In this document: positions 41,722 to 50,496 of the stretch, one piece after another | How the letters are laid out: every line of letters begins with the position of its first letter | Position numbering within the stretch: position 1 is the first letter of the stretch | Origin: Streptomyces sp. NBC_00286 | Lineage (GTDB): Bacteria > Actinomycetota > Actinomycetes > Streptomycetales > Streptomycetaceae | DNA: 64,000 nucleotides | NCBI RefSeq assembly: GCF_036173125.1 | Contig: NZ_CP108054.1 | Coordinates: forward strand, 3,596,001 to 3,660,000 | Reading direction: 5' to 3' | Made by a program: the position numbers and the translations under genes | The notes under the pieces: model-generated | What the model was told of the DNA's origin: nothing | Databases searched by the model: none | What the model saw: the letters and a program-made list of their open reading frames with translations, nothing else

Positions 41722-42546
41722 GTGAACGCTTCTCTTCTTCCGGACGACATCCACGGCGACCCCTACGCCGCCGCCGACGCCGCCGCCTCGCGCCTGCGCG
41801 AGCTCACGGGCGCCGAGACCCACGACGTCGCGCTCGTGATGGGCTCCGGCTGGGCACCGGCCGTGCACGCCCTCGGTTCCCCCGAGGCCGAGCTCCAGGT
41901 CACCGAGCTGCCCGGATTCCCTCCGCCGGCGGTCGAGGGCCACGGCGGCAAGATCCACTCGTACCGGCTGGGCGACAAGCGGGCGCTCGTCTTCCTGGGC
42001 CGCACCCACTTCTACGAGGGGCGCGGTGTCGCCGCCGTCGCGCACGGCGTACGTACCGCTGTCGCCGCCGGTTGCAAGACGGTCGTGCTGACGAACGGCT
42101 GCGGGGGGCTCCGCGAGGGGATGCGCCCCGGCCAGCCGGTACTCATCAGCGACCACATCAACCTCACGGCTACGTCGCCGATAGTCGGCGCCAACTTCGT
42201 CGACCTGACGGATCTCTACTCGCCTCGGCTGCGCGCCCTGTGCAAGGAGATCGACGCGTCGCTGGAGGAGGGGGTGTACGCGCAGTTCCCCGGGCCGCAC
42301 TACGAGACGCCGGCGGAGATTCGGATGGCTCGGGTCATCGGGGCGGATCTGGTGGGGATGTCGACGGTCCTTGAAGCCATTGCGGCGCGGGAGGCTGGGG
42401 CGGAGGTGCTGGGGATTTCGTTGGTGACGAATCTTGCGGCCGGGATGACGGGGGAGCCGCTGAACCATGAGGAGGTTCTGCAGGCGGGGCGGGATTCTGC
42501 TGCGCGGATGGGGGCGTTGTTGACGCGGGTGCTGGATCGGATCTGA
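41722..42546 (+). CDS. Purine nucleoside phosphorylase (trimeric NP-II type)
   Basis: 274 aa, GTG start with no clear ribosome site. Family motifs: [17 protein letters not shown] (phosphate loop), [16 protein letters not shown], and the base/ribose site [20 protein letters not shown] with [12 protein letters not shown]. It splits inosine, guanosine and their deoxy forms with phosphate into base and (deoxy)ribose-1-phosphate. The mutase gene downstream could convert the sugar phosphate. The last 60 codons use more G/T in third positions than the rest of the gene. Confidence 0.93.
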   Translation: MNASLLPDDIHGDPYAAADAAASRLRELTGAETHDVALVMGSGWAPAVHALGSPEAELQVTELPGFPPPAVEGHGGKIHSYRLGDKRALVFLGRTHFYEGRGVAAVAHGVRTAVAAGCKTVVLTNGCGGLREGMRPGQPVLISDHINLTATSPIVGANFVDLTDLYSPRLRALCKEIDASLEEGVYAQFPGPHYETPAEIRMARVIGADLVGMSTVLEAIAAREAGAEVLGISLVTNLAAGMTGEPLNHEEVLQAGRDSAARMGALLTRVLDRI

Positions 42547-42772
42547 CCGTTGCCGGCGGACGGTCAGTGTGGCTGGTTGCGCAGCCGTGCGGGGTGCCTC
42601 CGGCGGTGGGGCGGTTGGGTGCGTTGTCGGCTGACGTTCGTTGTGGTTGCTCGCGCAGTTCCCCGCGGGGTGCCTCCGGCGGTGGGGCGGTTGGGTGCGT
42701 TGTCGGCTGCGGGTCCGTCGTGGCTGGTCGCGCAGCCCCGCGGGGTGCCTCTGGCGGTTGGGCGGGTGTGGG

Positions 42773-42832
42773 TTGTGTGTGGCTGGTCGCGCCCACGCGG
42801 CGGAGCCGCAAATTGACACAGCCCCGCGGGGT
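42773..42832 (-). repeat. REP-like dispersed repeat, copy 4 (inverted)
   Basis: GTGTGTGGCTGGTCGCGCCC, GCGGCGGAGCCGC and AAATTGACA, nearly identical to the copy at 28186-28249 and likewise joined to the composite element. Confidence 0.8.
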
Positions 42833-42920
42833 GCCTCCGGCGGTTGGCGGGTGCGGGTGCGTGGGTGGTTGCTCGCGCAGTTCCCCGCGCCCCTTGGGTT
42901 CGTGGTGGGTGCGGGGCCGC

Positions 42921-43028
42921 GGTCCGGTGCGTCAGCCCGTCGCCAACAGGGCATACGACCCCTTGCTGACACAGGGCGCCGGTATGCCCAGACCGAAGCT
43001 AAGCGACGGGCATACGACGCACCGGCCC
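42921..43028 (+). repeat. 108-nt triple-stem module, copy C
   Basis: The best-formed copy. Outer stem 42921-42933 with 43016-43028 (13 bp, one mismatch), middle stem CCCGTCGC/GCGACGGG (42936-42943 with 43003-43010), inner stem GGGCATAC/GTATGCCC (42949-42956 with 42982-42989). In copy A the inner stem is kept by a G-U pair, a sign of selection on pairing. Confidence 0.8.
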
Positions 43029-43455
43029 ACGTCCCCTCCCGCCGGCGAGAAGCTGCCGGTAGTCGGGGGTGCGGGCTCCCGCCGGGGGCTGGCTTTCCGG
43101 GCCACGGCTGCCTTCCGGGGCGCGGGCCCCTTCCGGGCCACGGGCTTGCTCGGGCCGCGGCCGCCTTCCGGGGCGCGGGCTTGCTCTGGGCGCCGGCGCC
43201 TCCTCCGGGCGCGGGCAGCCGCAGGTTTTTCAGGGGCGCGGGGAACTGCGCGACAAGCCACAGCGCACCCGCAGCCGCGACACAACTGTCACCCACCACC
43301 CCAGTAGGCACCCACCCGCCCCACGAACCCACCCACCCGCCGGAGGCAGCGGGGCCTGGGGCGTAGCCCCCAGTTTCGGGAAGGGGCGGGGCTGGGGAAA
43401 GAAAACGTCTCCCCCACCCACCCAGTTGTGGACCAAACGAAAGAGGTTGACCCAC

Positions 43456-45099
43456 GTGCAGGACGAACTCGTCGCGAGGGCCAAGGCGTGGCTGGCCGAA
43501 GACCCCGACCCGGAGACCAGGGCCGAACTCGCCCAGCTGATCGACGCCGGGCACACAGCGGAGCTCACCGCACGGTTCACCGGCACCCTCCAGTTCGGCA
43601 CAGCAGGCCTGAGAGGCGAACTCGGCGCAGGGCCCATGCGAATGAACCGCGCGGTGGTCATCCGAGCCGCCGCAGGCCTGGCCGCGTACCTCAAGGGCAA
43701 GGGCCACAACAACGGCCTGGTCGTCATCGGCTACGACGCCCGCCACAAGTCGGAGGACTTCGCCCGCGACACCGCCGCGGTGATGACCGGCGCGGGCCTG
43801 AGGGCAGCCGTACTCCCCCGCCCCCTCCCCACCCCCGTCCTCGCCTTCGCCATCAGGCACCTCGGCGCGGTCGCGGGCGTGGAGGTGACCGCCAGCCACA
43901 ACCCGCCCCGCGACAACGGCTACAAGGTCTACCTGGGCGACGGCTCCCAGATCGTCCCCCCGGCGGACGCCGAGATCGCCGCGCAGATCGAGGCGATCGC
44001 GAGCCTGAACGACGTACCGCGTCCGACCGCCGGCTGGGAGATCCTCGCCGACGAAGGCGCCGACAGCGTTCTGAACGCCTACCTCGCCCGTACGGACGCC
44101 GTACTCGCCGCCGACTCCCCCCGAACCGCCCGCACCGTCTACACGGCGATGCACGGCGTCGGCAAGGACACCCTTCTCGCCGGCTTCGCCCGCGCCGACT
44201 TCCCGGAACCCGTCCTCGTCGCCGAACAGGCGGACCCGAACCCGGAGTTCCCGACGGTCGCCTTCCCGAACCCGGAGGAGCCGGGCGCGATGGACCTGGC
44301 CTTCGCGAAGGCCCGCGAGACGAACCCGGACCTGATCATCGCGAACGACCCGGACGCCGACCGCTGCGCCGTGGCCGTCGCGGACGGCGGCGACTGGCGC
44401 ATGCTGCGCGGCGACGAGGTCGGCGCCCTCCTCGCCGCCCACCTCGTGAAGCGCGGCGCCCGCGGCACGTTCGCGGAGTCGATCGTGTCGTCCTCGCTCC
44501 TCGGCCGTATCGCGGAGAAGGCGGATCTCCCGTACGAGGAGACCCTGACGGGCTTCAAGTGGATCGCCCGGGTGGAGGGCCTGCGTTACGGGTACGAGGA
44601 GGCCCTCGGCTACTGCGTGGACCCTGAGGGCGTACGGGACAAGGACGGCATCACGGCGGCCTTGCTCATCACGGAGCTCGCCTCGGAACTCAAGGAGCAG
44701 GGCAGGACGCTCCTCGACCTCCTCGACGACCTTGCTGTCGAGCACGGTCTGCACGCCACCGACCAGCTCTCGGTCCGCGTGGACGACCTCTCCCTGATCG
44801 CAAGCGCGATGCACCGCCTCCGCGAACAGCCGCCCACCCACCTGGCCGGCCTGGCGATCACCAAGTCCGAGGACCTGACAAAGGGCACGGACAAACTCCC
44901 GCCCACGGACGGCCTCCGCTACACGCTCGACGGCGCCCGCGTCATCGTCCGCCCGAGCGGCACGGAGCCGAAGCTGAAGTGCTACCTGGAGGTCGTCATC
45001 CCAGTCGCCTCGCACACCGACCTGCCCGAGGCGCGCGAGAAGGCGACCGTCCTCCTGACGGCCATCAAGCGCGACCTGTCGGCGGCAGCGGGCATCTGA
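43456..45099 (+). CDS. Phosphomannomutase/phosphopentomutase-type sugar-phosphate mutase
   Basis: 547 aa from GTG 43456, with AGAGG 8 nt upstream. Alpha-D-phosphohexomutase fold: phosphoserine loop VEVTASHNPPRDNGYKVY, metal loop DPDADRCAVA, sugar-binding EEALGYCVDP and phosphate-binding RPSGTEPKLKCY. The long form (about 550 aa) with LQFGTAGLRGELGAGPMRMN is the PGM2-like group, whose members often act on ribose- or deoxyribose-phosphate. Being just downstream of PNP, phosphopentomutase activity (deoxyribose-1-P to 5-P, feeding DeoC) is the best guess. Confidence 0.88.
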   Translation: MQDELVARAKAWLAEDPDPETRAELAQLIDAGHTAELTARFTGTLQFGTAGLRGELGAGPMRMNRAVVIRAAAGLAAYLKGKGHNNGLVVIGYDARHKSEDFARDTAAVMTGAGLRAAVLPRPLPTPVLAFAIRHLGAVAGVEVTASHNPPRDNGYKVYLGDGSQIVPPADAEIAAQIEAIASLNDVPRPTAGWEILADEGADSVLNAYLARTDAVLAADSPRTARTVYTAMHGVGKDTLLAGFARADFPEPVLVAEQADPNPEFPTVAFPNPEEPGAMDLAFAKARETNPDLIIANDPDADRCAVAVADGGDWRMLRGDEVGALLAAHLVKRGARGTFAESIVSSSLLGRIAEKADLPYEETLTGFKWIARVEGLRYGYEEALGYCVDPEGVRDKDGITAALLITELASELKEQGRTLLDLLDDLAVEHGLHATDQLSVRVDDLSLIASAMHRLREQPPTHLAGLAITKSEDLTKGTDKLPPTDGLRYTLDGARVIVRPSGTEPKLKCYLEVVIPVASHTDLPEAREKATVLLTAIKRDLSAAAGI

Positions 45100-45123
45100 C
45101 GCCGACGGGGGCCTGGTGCGGTC

Positions 45124-46791
45124 TCACCTCAGCGCCATCACCGCCACCACCCAGCCCAGCGCCAGCACGACCGTCAGCGGCCACAGCGGGCGCCCGCGTT
45201 CGGGCGCCGTGCTCTCGCCCGTGGGGCGCAGGGCCGGGTCCGTGCGCATCGCGCTGAGTTCGGCGGCCAGGGCGTCGTAGGGGTGGACCAGGCCGCGGGT
45301 GCGCTCGAGCCAGCCCCAGTGGGGGGCGGCTACGGCCCAGTTGTCGCCCCGCCAGCGCAGCTTGAGCTCGAAGCGTTGGCGGCGTACGGAGCGGAGGTCC
45401 TCCCAGGGGACGTGCTGGGGGCCGCGCAGGCCGGTGACCCACAGGCCCGTGCGGTCGGCGGTGATGCGCCAGGCCAGTTTCACGGGGACGCGGACAGCGC
45501 CGTAGACCCCTAGCACGACGACCAGAGCCAGCTTCCACACGGCGGTTCCGGATTCGGTGGACCAAGGCCAGCAGAGCCAGACGCCCCAGGCCACCAGCAC
45601 CGCGGCCGCCAGCCAGTCGAGCCATCCGGCATGCCAGCGGCGGACCGCGACGGGCGGCTGGGTTCCGGCCAACTCCCTGGCCTGCTCTTCCAGTTGGCGG
45701 CTCTGTGCTTCCCGGGCCTTCTCGCGTTCGATGCGCCGCCGTCCCGCGCTCAGCGACAACGGGCGTACGGGGCCCGTCGACCACTCGATCAGCGGAGGCT
45801 GGGCCGGGTCCACGTCGGCGCTGAGGACGAGGACCTCGGCGCTGTCGTAGGGCACGCCGAAGAGGACGGCTTCGCGGACCGGGCCCGGGGTGTCGGCCTC
45901 CACGAACTCCAGGAGCCGCTCGAGCTCTTCGTCGTCGGTCTCCGTCCCTTCGGCTTCCGCGTCGTCCTCGTCGGCACCGTCGTCCTCGTCGTCATCGTCG
46001 AACGAGGTCAGGTCGACGGTGAACAGGGGGCGGATGGCCCGGACGTCGTCCGCCGCGTACACCTCCGTGCTGCCTTCCACGTCGTCGCGCACCAGGACGC
46101 GTAGTACCGGTGCGGGTTCACGGCGCAGCTGAACGGCCCGGTGCCGGCCGAACCAGGCCGAGGCCAGGGCGGTCGCGCCGAGGCCTGCCACGAAGAAGGC
46201 GGCGGCCCAGGCGCCCCGACGGTCGTCGGCCGAGCTCCAAAGGCCCGTGGTGGCTCCGGTCAGCACGCCGAGGGCGAGGACCACGAGGCCGAGGTTGCGC
46301 AGGAAGCTGCCGCGCCGCACCGGTTCCTCGGCGTCGGGCAGCCAGGCCGTGACACCCTCGGCTGCCTCCAACGCCCGCTCGTACTGCGTGCTCCGCGCGC
46401 GCAGCCGTACGGCGACGACCGCCCAGCAGGCCACCACGACGAACACGAAGAGCGCGGTCACCACCCACGGCTGCGACGGTGCCTGGAACGCGAGCGCGAG
46501 GAGCAGCGCGGGCGCCCCCGCCCAGACGAGCTCGGGGCGGGCGAGCACCCACAGGACGTACACCGCGAACGCCGCCGCGAGAAACGGCCACAGCCCGCCG
46601 AGCAGTACGGCCCAGCCACCCGCGCACAGCGCGAAGGTGGTCGCTCCGGCCGCGACCGACCTGCGTACGCGCAGGAACGTCCAGCGCGGCGGCAGCGCCG
46701 CCGACCAGACCCCGGCCTGCCCGGCCGTCCAGTCCCGGCAGCCGTCCGGTATCGCCGTGGCGGGCAGCCGCAGAGGCTCGTCGTACGACAC
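45124..46791 (-). CDS. Multi-pass membrane protein with acidic central region
   Basis: 555 aa, GTG start. Helices near 45-90 (AAGATTFALCAGGWAVLLGG, FLAAAFAVYVLWVLARPELV), 105-130, 165-215 and 395-440, plus one at the C-terminus (LWPLTVVLALGWVVAVMAL). A hydrophilic part (about 235-375) holds a poly-acidic run (SFDDDDEDDGADEDDAEAEG) and a charged helix (RRRIEREKAREAQSRQLEEQ). A segment near 455-500 (DRTGLWVTGLRGPQHVPWED) resembles the PH-like (bPH) domain. Probably paired with the PH-domain protein gene downstream; the function is unknown. Confidence 0.78.
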   Translation of the reverse strand: MSYDEPLRLPATAIPDGCRDWTAGQAGVWSAALPPRWTFLRVRRSVAAGATTFALCAGGWAVLLGGLWPFLAAAFAVYVLWVLARPELVWAGAPALLLALAFQAPSQPWVVTALFVFVVVACWAVVAVRLRARSTQYERALEAAEGVTAWLPDAEEPVRRGSFLRNLGLVVLALGVLTGATTGLWSSADDRRGAWAAAFFVAGLGATALASAWFGRHRAVQLRREPAPVLRVLVRDDVEGSTEVYAADDVRAIRPLFTVDLTSFDDDDEDDGADEDDAEAEGTETDDEELERLLEFVEADTPGPVREAVLFGVPYDSAEVLVLSADVDPAQPPLIEWSTGPVRPLSLSAGRRRIEREKAREAQSRQLEEQARELAGTQPPVAVRRWHAGWLDWLAAAVLVAWGVWLCWPWSTESGTAVWKLALVVVLGVYGAVRVPVKLAWRITADRTGLWVTGLRGPQHVPWEDLRSVRRQRFELKLRWRGDNWAVAAPHWGWLERTRGLVHPYDALAAELSAMRTDPALRPTGESTAPERGRPLWPLTVVLALGWVVAVMALR

Positions 46792-46986
46792 ATCTACTCC
46801 CTCGGTGCGTGGCTACGCCGGTGACGCCTGGACCGGTCGGGTCCGGACACCCGCAACGGAACACCCGTGACGGGACACCCGGACGGCGAAGGCAGCCACC
46901 ACCCTCTCGTACGGGCCAAAGCGCCCATCTCCTCAAGATCCGGGGTGTTGCGTACGGCCTCAGGGCCCCTGAGGCAGCCCGAGCCG

Positions 46987-47904
46987 TCAGCCCATCGCCA
47001 GGAGGATCGCCAGCAGTACCGCACCGGCCAGGGCCGGCGCCAGGACCTCGTAGGCCCACCGCACCGACGGCTCCCCCTGCGCCCGCTTGTCCGGCCCCCG
47101 CGCCACCACCAGTTCACGCAGCTCGTCCATGATCTGGTCGGTCTGGGCGCGCACGGGTCCGGTCGGCTCCGGCATCCGTGACGGACGGACGTCGGCGCCC
47201 TGCTTGTCCGCGCGGGCCTGCCGCCGCGCCGCCTTCTTACGGGCGCGCAGCGAGACGGGTATCGCCCACAGCTGGTACTTGGTGCCGGATTTGTCGAGCA
47301 CCTCGTTCGAGTAGCCGGAGCGCAGGGCCTCGACCGCGCCCCAGGGCAGCACGATCACACGGAAGGGGTTGCGGATGCGCAGCCGGTCGTCGTTCGCGAA
47401 GACGGCCGGGCGCAGAGTGAAGGCGACGACCAGGGGGACGAAGAGGATCAGCCCGGCGAGCGCCAGCCACGGCGTCCGGCCCTCGCCGACGATCAACGCG
47501 TCGATACCGAGCCAGCCCGCGATGGCGAGCAGCAGCACACCGCCCGCGATGGCGGAGGGTGAGCGATAGATCCGGTCCCTGGACTCCGGGACCGAGGGCC
47601 GCGGGGGCTGCGGGGGCTGCGTAGACGACGTGGACGGCGAGGACGGCGCGGGTTCCGATGAGTCCGCGGGCTCAGGAGCGCCCTGGGAGTCCGGAGAGCC
47701 AGGAGAGCCAGGAGAGCCAGGAGAAGCAGGAGAAGCAGGAGAAGCAGGGGAACCCGAAGAGCTCGACGCATCCGAGGCTTCCGGAGCCTGAGGGGAGTCC
47801 GTACGCCCCGAAGTGCCCGGAGCATCCGAAGATCCCGGGGCCTCCGGGGATGTGGAAGATCCCGAGGATTCCGGTGGTGGTGGCTGATGGTCCGGGGTCG
47901 TCAT
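46987..47904 (-). CDS. Membrane-anchored PH-domain protein with Pro/Ser repeat
   Basis: 305 aa from ATG 47904. The N-terminal 105 residues are low-complexity Ser/Pro/Gly, including [20 protein letters not shown] encoded by a 9-bp tandem repeat (about 47690-47755). Two membrane helices (about 120-165, AIAGGVLLLAIAGWLGIDAL, WLALAGLILFVPLVVAFTLR) lead to a bacterial PH domain (NDDRLRIRNPFRVIVLPWGA, KSGTKYQLWAIPVSL), a basic stretch, and a C-terminal helix (APALAGAVLLAILLAMG). It is conserved in actinobacteria next to the larger membrane gene; function unknown. Confidence 0.82.
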   Translation of the reverse strand: MTTPDHQPPPPESSGSSTSPEAPGSSDAPGTSGRTDSPQAPEASDASSSSGSPASPASPASPGSPGSPGSPDSQGAPEPADSSEPAPSSPSTSSTQPPQPPRPSVPESRDRIYRSPSAIAGGVLLLAIAGWLGIDALIVGEGRTPWLALAGLILFVPLVVAFTLRPAVFANDDRLRIRNPFRVIVLPWGAVEALRSGYSNEVLDKSGTKYQLWAIPVSLRARKKAARRQARADKQGADVRPSRMPEPTGPVRAQTDQIMDELRELVVARGPDKRAQGEPSVRWAYEVLAPALAGAVLLAILLAMG

Positions 47905-48042
47905 GGTCCCGATTCTGCCCGACGCCTCTGACAACGCTCATCCGCGGTCACCGAGCTCTCGAAGACCGCTGCGCCGAGCTCTCGATGGGAGCCGCGCCCA
48001 TCTCTCGACGAGCCCCGGAAAGCCTCGGGGACTGTACAGCCG

Positions 48043-48054
48043 CTACGCGCGTAG
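48043..48054 (+). promoter_or_regulatory. CTACGCGCGTAG operator before deoC
   Basis: Perfect 12-bp palindrome 13 bp before GTG 48068, followed directly by ATATGC, which may be part of the -10 region. Identical to the sites before PNP and add. Confidence 0.78.
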
Positions 48055-48067
48055 ATATGCTCCCCTC

Positions 48068-49033
48068 GTGACCATGCCCACCACAGCACCAGCCGCACAC
48101 GCACTCGGCGACGTAACCACGTCCGACAGCACGCTGCGCCGCTTCCTCCACGGGCTGCCCGGAGTCGACGCGGTCGGCCTGGAGGCGCGCGCCGCCTCGC
48201 TCGGTACCCGTTCCATCAAGACGACGGCAAAGGCGTACGCCATCGACCTCGCCATCTCGATGGTCGACCTGACAACCCTGGAAGGCGCGGACACCCCGGG
48301 CAAGGTCCGGGCACTCGGCGCCAAGGCCGTCCACCCCGACCCCACGGACCGTACGACCCCCGCGACGGCGGCCGTCTGCGTCTACCCCGACATGGTGACC
48401 ACCGCCAAGGCGGCCGTTGCCGGTTCCGGCGTCAAGGTCGCCTCCGTCGCCACCGCCTTCCCCGCCGGGCGAGCCGCGCTCGACGTGAAGCTGGCCGACG
48501 TACGCGACGCCGTCTCGGCCGGGGCGGACGAGGTCGACATGGTCATCGACCGCGGCGCGTTCCTCGCGGGGAACTACATGAAGGTGTACGACGAGATCGT
48601 CGCCGTGAAGGAGGCCTGCGGGACGAGCGCTCGCCTGAAGGTCATCTTCGAGACCGGCGAGCTGTCGACGTACGACAACATCCGGCGCGCGAGCTGGCTC
48701 GGCATGCTGGCCGGGGCCGACTTCATCAAGACCTCGACGGGCAAGGTGGCGGTGAACGCGACGCCGGCGAACACCCTGCTCATGCTGGAGGCCGTGCGTG
48801 ACTTCCGTGCGCAGACCGGGGTACAGGTCGGGGTGAAGCCCGCGGGCGGTATCCGCACCAGCAAGGACGCGATCAAGTTCCTGGTCCTGGTGAACGAGAC
48901 GGCGGGCGAGGACTGGCTGGACAACCACTGGTTCCGCTTCGGCGCGTCCTCACTCCTGAACGATCTGCTGATGCAGCGCCAGAAGCTGGCCACCGGCCGT
49001 TACTCCGGCCCCGACTACGTGACGGTGGATTGA
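48068..49033 (+). CDS. deoC: Deoxyribose-phosphate aldolase
   Basis: 321 aa from GTG 48068; an ATG at 48074 is also possible and neither has a ribosome site, suggesting a leaderless or short-leader mRNA. It splits 2-deoxyribose-5-phosphate into glyceraldehyde-3-phosphate and acetaldehyde. Class I aldolase motifs: MVDLTTLEG, VASVATAFPAGRA, EVDMVIDRGAF, KVIFETGELS, and the Schiff-base Lys in ADFIKTSTGKVAVNATPAN. The aldehyde dehydrogenase gene follows 5 bp downstream and would remove the acetaldehyde. Confidence 0.95.
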   Translation: MTMPTTAPAAHALGDVTTSDSTLRRFLHGLPGVDAVGLEARAASLGTRSIKTTAKAYAIDLAISMVDLTTLEGADTPGKVRALGAKAVHPDPTDRTTPATAAVCVYPDMVTTAKAAVAGSGVKVASVATAFPAGRAALDVKLADVRDAVSAGADEVDMVIDRGAFLAGNYMKVYDEIVAVKEACGTSARLKVIFETGELSTYDNIRRASWLGMLAGADFIKTSTGKVAVNATPANTLLMLEAVRDFRAQTGVQVGVKPAGGIRTSKDAIKFLVLVNETAGEDWLDNHWFRFGASSLLNDLLMQRQKLATGRYSGPDYVTVD

Positions 49034-49038
49034 TCATC

Positions 49039-50496
49039 ATGGCTTCCGTATTCGAGTACGCGCCGGCCCCCGAGTCCCGGTCCGTCGTCGACATCGCGCC
49101 CTCGTACGGCCTGTTCATCGACGGCGAGTTCACCGAGGCGGCGGACGGCAAGGTCTTCAAGTCGATCTCGCCCTCCACCGAAGAGGTCCTCTCCGAGGTC
49201 GCCCAGGCGGGCGCCGAGGACGTCGACCGCGCGGTGAAGGCCGCCCGTAAGGCCTTCGAGAAGTGGTCGGCGCTGCCGGGCTCCGAGCGGGCCAAGTACC
49301 TCTTCCGTATCGCCCGCATCATCCAGGAGCGCAGCCGCGAACTGGCCGTCCTGGAGACGCTGGACAACGGAAAGCCCATCAAGGAGACGCGCGACGCCGA
49401 TCTCCCCCTCGTAGCCGCGCATTTCTTCTATTACGCGGGCTGGGCGGACAAGCTGGAGCACGCCGGCTTCGGCGCGAACCCGCGGCCCCTGGGCGTCGCG
49501 GGCCAGGTCATCCCCTGGAACTTCCCTCTCCTGATGCTGGCGTGGAAGATCGCCCCGGCGCTCGCAACCGGCAACACGGTCGTTCTGAAGCCCGCGGAGA
49601 CCACTCCCCTCTCGGCGTTGTTCTTCGCGGACATCTGTCGTCAGGCCGGCCTCCCCAAGGGCGTCGTCAACATCCTTCCGGGATACGGCGACACGGGCGC
49701 GGCCCTGGTCGCGCACGAGGACGTGAACAAGGTCGCGTTCACAGGTTCGACGGCGGTCGGCAAGGAGATCGCGCGGACCGTCGCGGGCACGCGCAAGAAG
49801 CTCACCCTCGAACTCGGCGGCAAGGGCGCCAACATCGTCTTCGACGACGCCCCCATCGACCAGGCCGTCGAGGGCATCGTGACCGGCATCTTCTTCAACC
49901 AGGGTCAGGTCTGCTGCGCGGGCTCCCGCCTCCTCGTACAGGAGTCGATCCAGGAGGAGCTCCTTGACTCCCTGAAGCGCCGCCTGTCCACCCTCCGCCT
50001 CGGCGACCCGCTCGACAAGAACACCGACATCGGCGCGATCAACTCCGCCGAGCAGCTGGCCCGTATCACCGCGCTCACCGAGCAGGGCGAGGCGGAGGGC
50101 GCCGAGCGCTGGTCCCCGGCCTGCGAACTGCCGTCCTCCGGTTACTGGTTCGCCCCGACGCTCTTTACGAACGTCACCCAGGCGCACACCATCGCCCGCG
50201 ACGAGATCTTCGGCCCTGTCCTGTCCGTCCTGACCTTCCGCACGCCCGAAGAGGCCGTCGCCAAGGCCAACAACAGCCAGTACGGCCTCTCCGCGGGCAT
50301 CTGGACGGAGAAGGGCTCCCGGATCCTGGCCGTTGCGAACAAGCTCCGCGCGGGCGTCGTCTGGTCCAACACGTTCAACAAGTTCGACCCGACCTCGCCG
50401 TTCGGCGGCTACAAGGAGTCGGGCTTCGGCCGCGAGGGCGGTCGTCACGGCCTGGAGGCGTACCTCGCCCCGTCGAGCCCGGAGGGCGAGCGATAA
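49039..50496 (+). CDS. Aldehyde dehydrogenase family protein
   Basis: 485 aa from ATG 49039. Complete ALDH fold with the NAD site (IPWNFPLLMLAWKIAPALAT, FTGSTAVGKEIARTVAG), the catalytic Glu region LELGGKGANIVFDDA and the nucleophile FFNQGQVCCAGSRLLVQES. The C-terminal FGPVLSVLTF and TSPFGGYKESGFGREGG are also present. In the deoC operon its likely substrate is the acetaldehyde made by DeoC, giving acetate and NADH. Immediately followed by the half-length paralogue. Confidence 0.93.
   Translation: MASVFEYAPAPESRSVVDIAPSYGLFIDGEFTEAADGKVFKSISPSTEEVLSEVAQAGAEDVDRAVKAARKAFEKWSALPGSERAKYLFRIARIIQERSRELAVLETLDNGKPIKETRDADLPLVAAHFFYYAGWADKLEHAGFGANPRPLGVAGQVIPWNFPLLMLAWKIAPALATGNTVVLKPAETTPLSALFFADICRQAGLPKGVVNILPGYGDTGAALVAHEDVNKVAFTGSTAVGKEIARTVAGTRKKLTLELGGKGANIVFDDAPIDQAVEGIVTGIFFNQGQVCCAGSRLLVQESIQEELLDSLKRRLSTLRLGDPLDKNTDIGAINSAEQLARITALTEQGEAEGAERWSPACELPSSGYWFAPTLFTNVTQAHTIARDEIFGPVLSVLTFRTPEEAVAKANNSQYGLSAGIWTEKGSRILAVANKLRAGVVWSNTFNKFDPTSPFGGYKESGFGREGGRHGLEAYLAPSSPEGER

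Larger units (their letters stand above)
42580..43398 (+). repeat. Composite intergenic element, copy C
   Basis: About 820 bp between PNP and the mutase. It has two to three roughly 61-76-bp units (TGCCTCCGGCGGTGGGGCGG onward), an inverted REP copy at 42773-42832, the 108-nt module, a variable GC-rich stretch, GGGGCGCGGGGAACTGCGCG, ACAACTGTCACCCACCACCC, and a terminal hairpin (CTGGGGCGTAGCCCCCAG) with TTTCGGGAAGGGGCGGGG. It has the same order as copy A. No gene lies in 42547-43455. Confidence 0.8.

Noticed and set aside
41686..45015. Very long minus-strand open frame across PNP, the composite repeat and the mutase
   Set aside because: It spans two well-supported plus-strand genes and repetitive DNA; no domain is visible.
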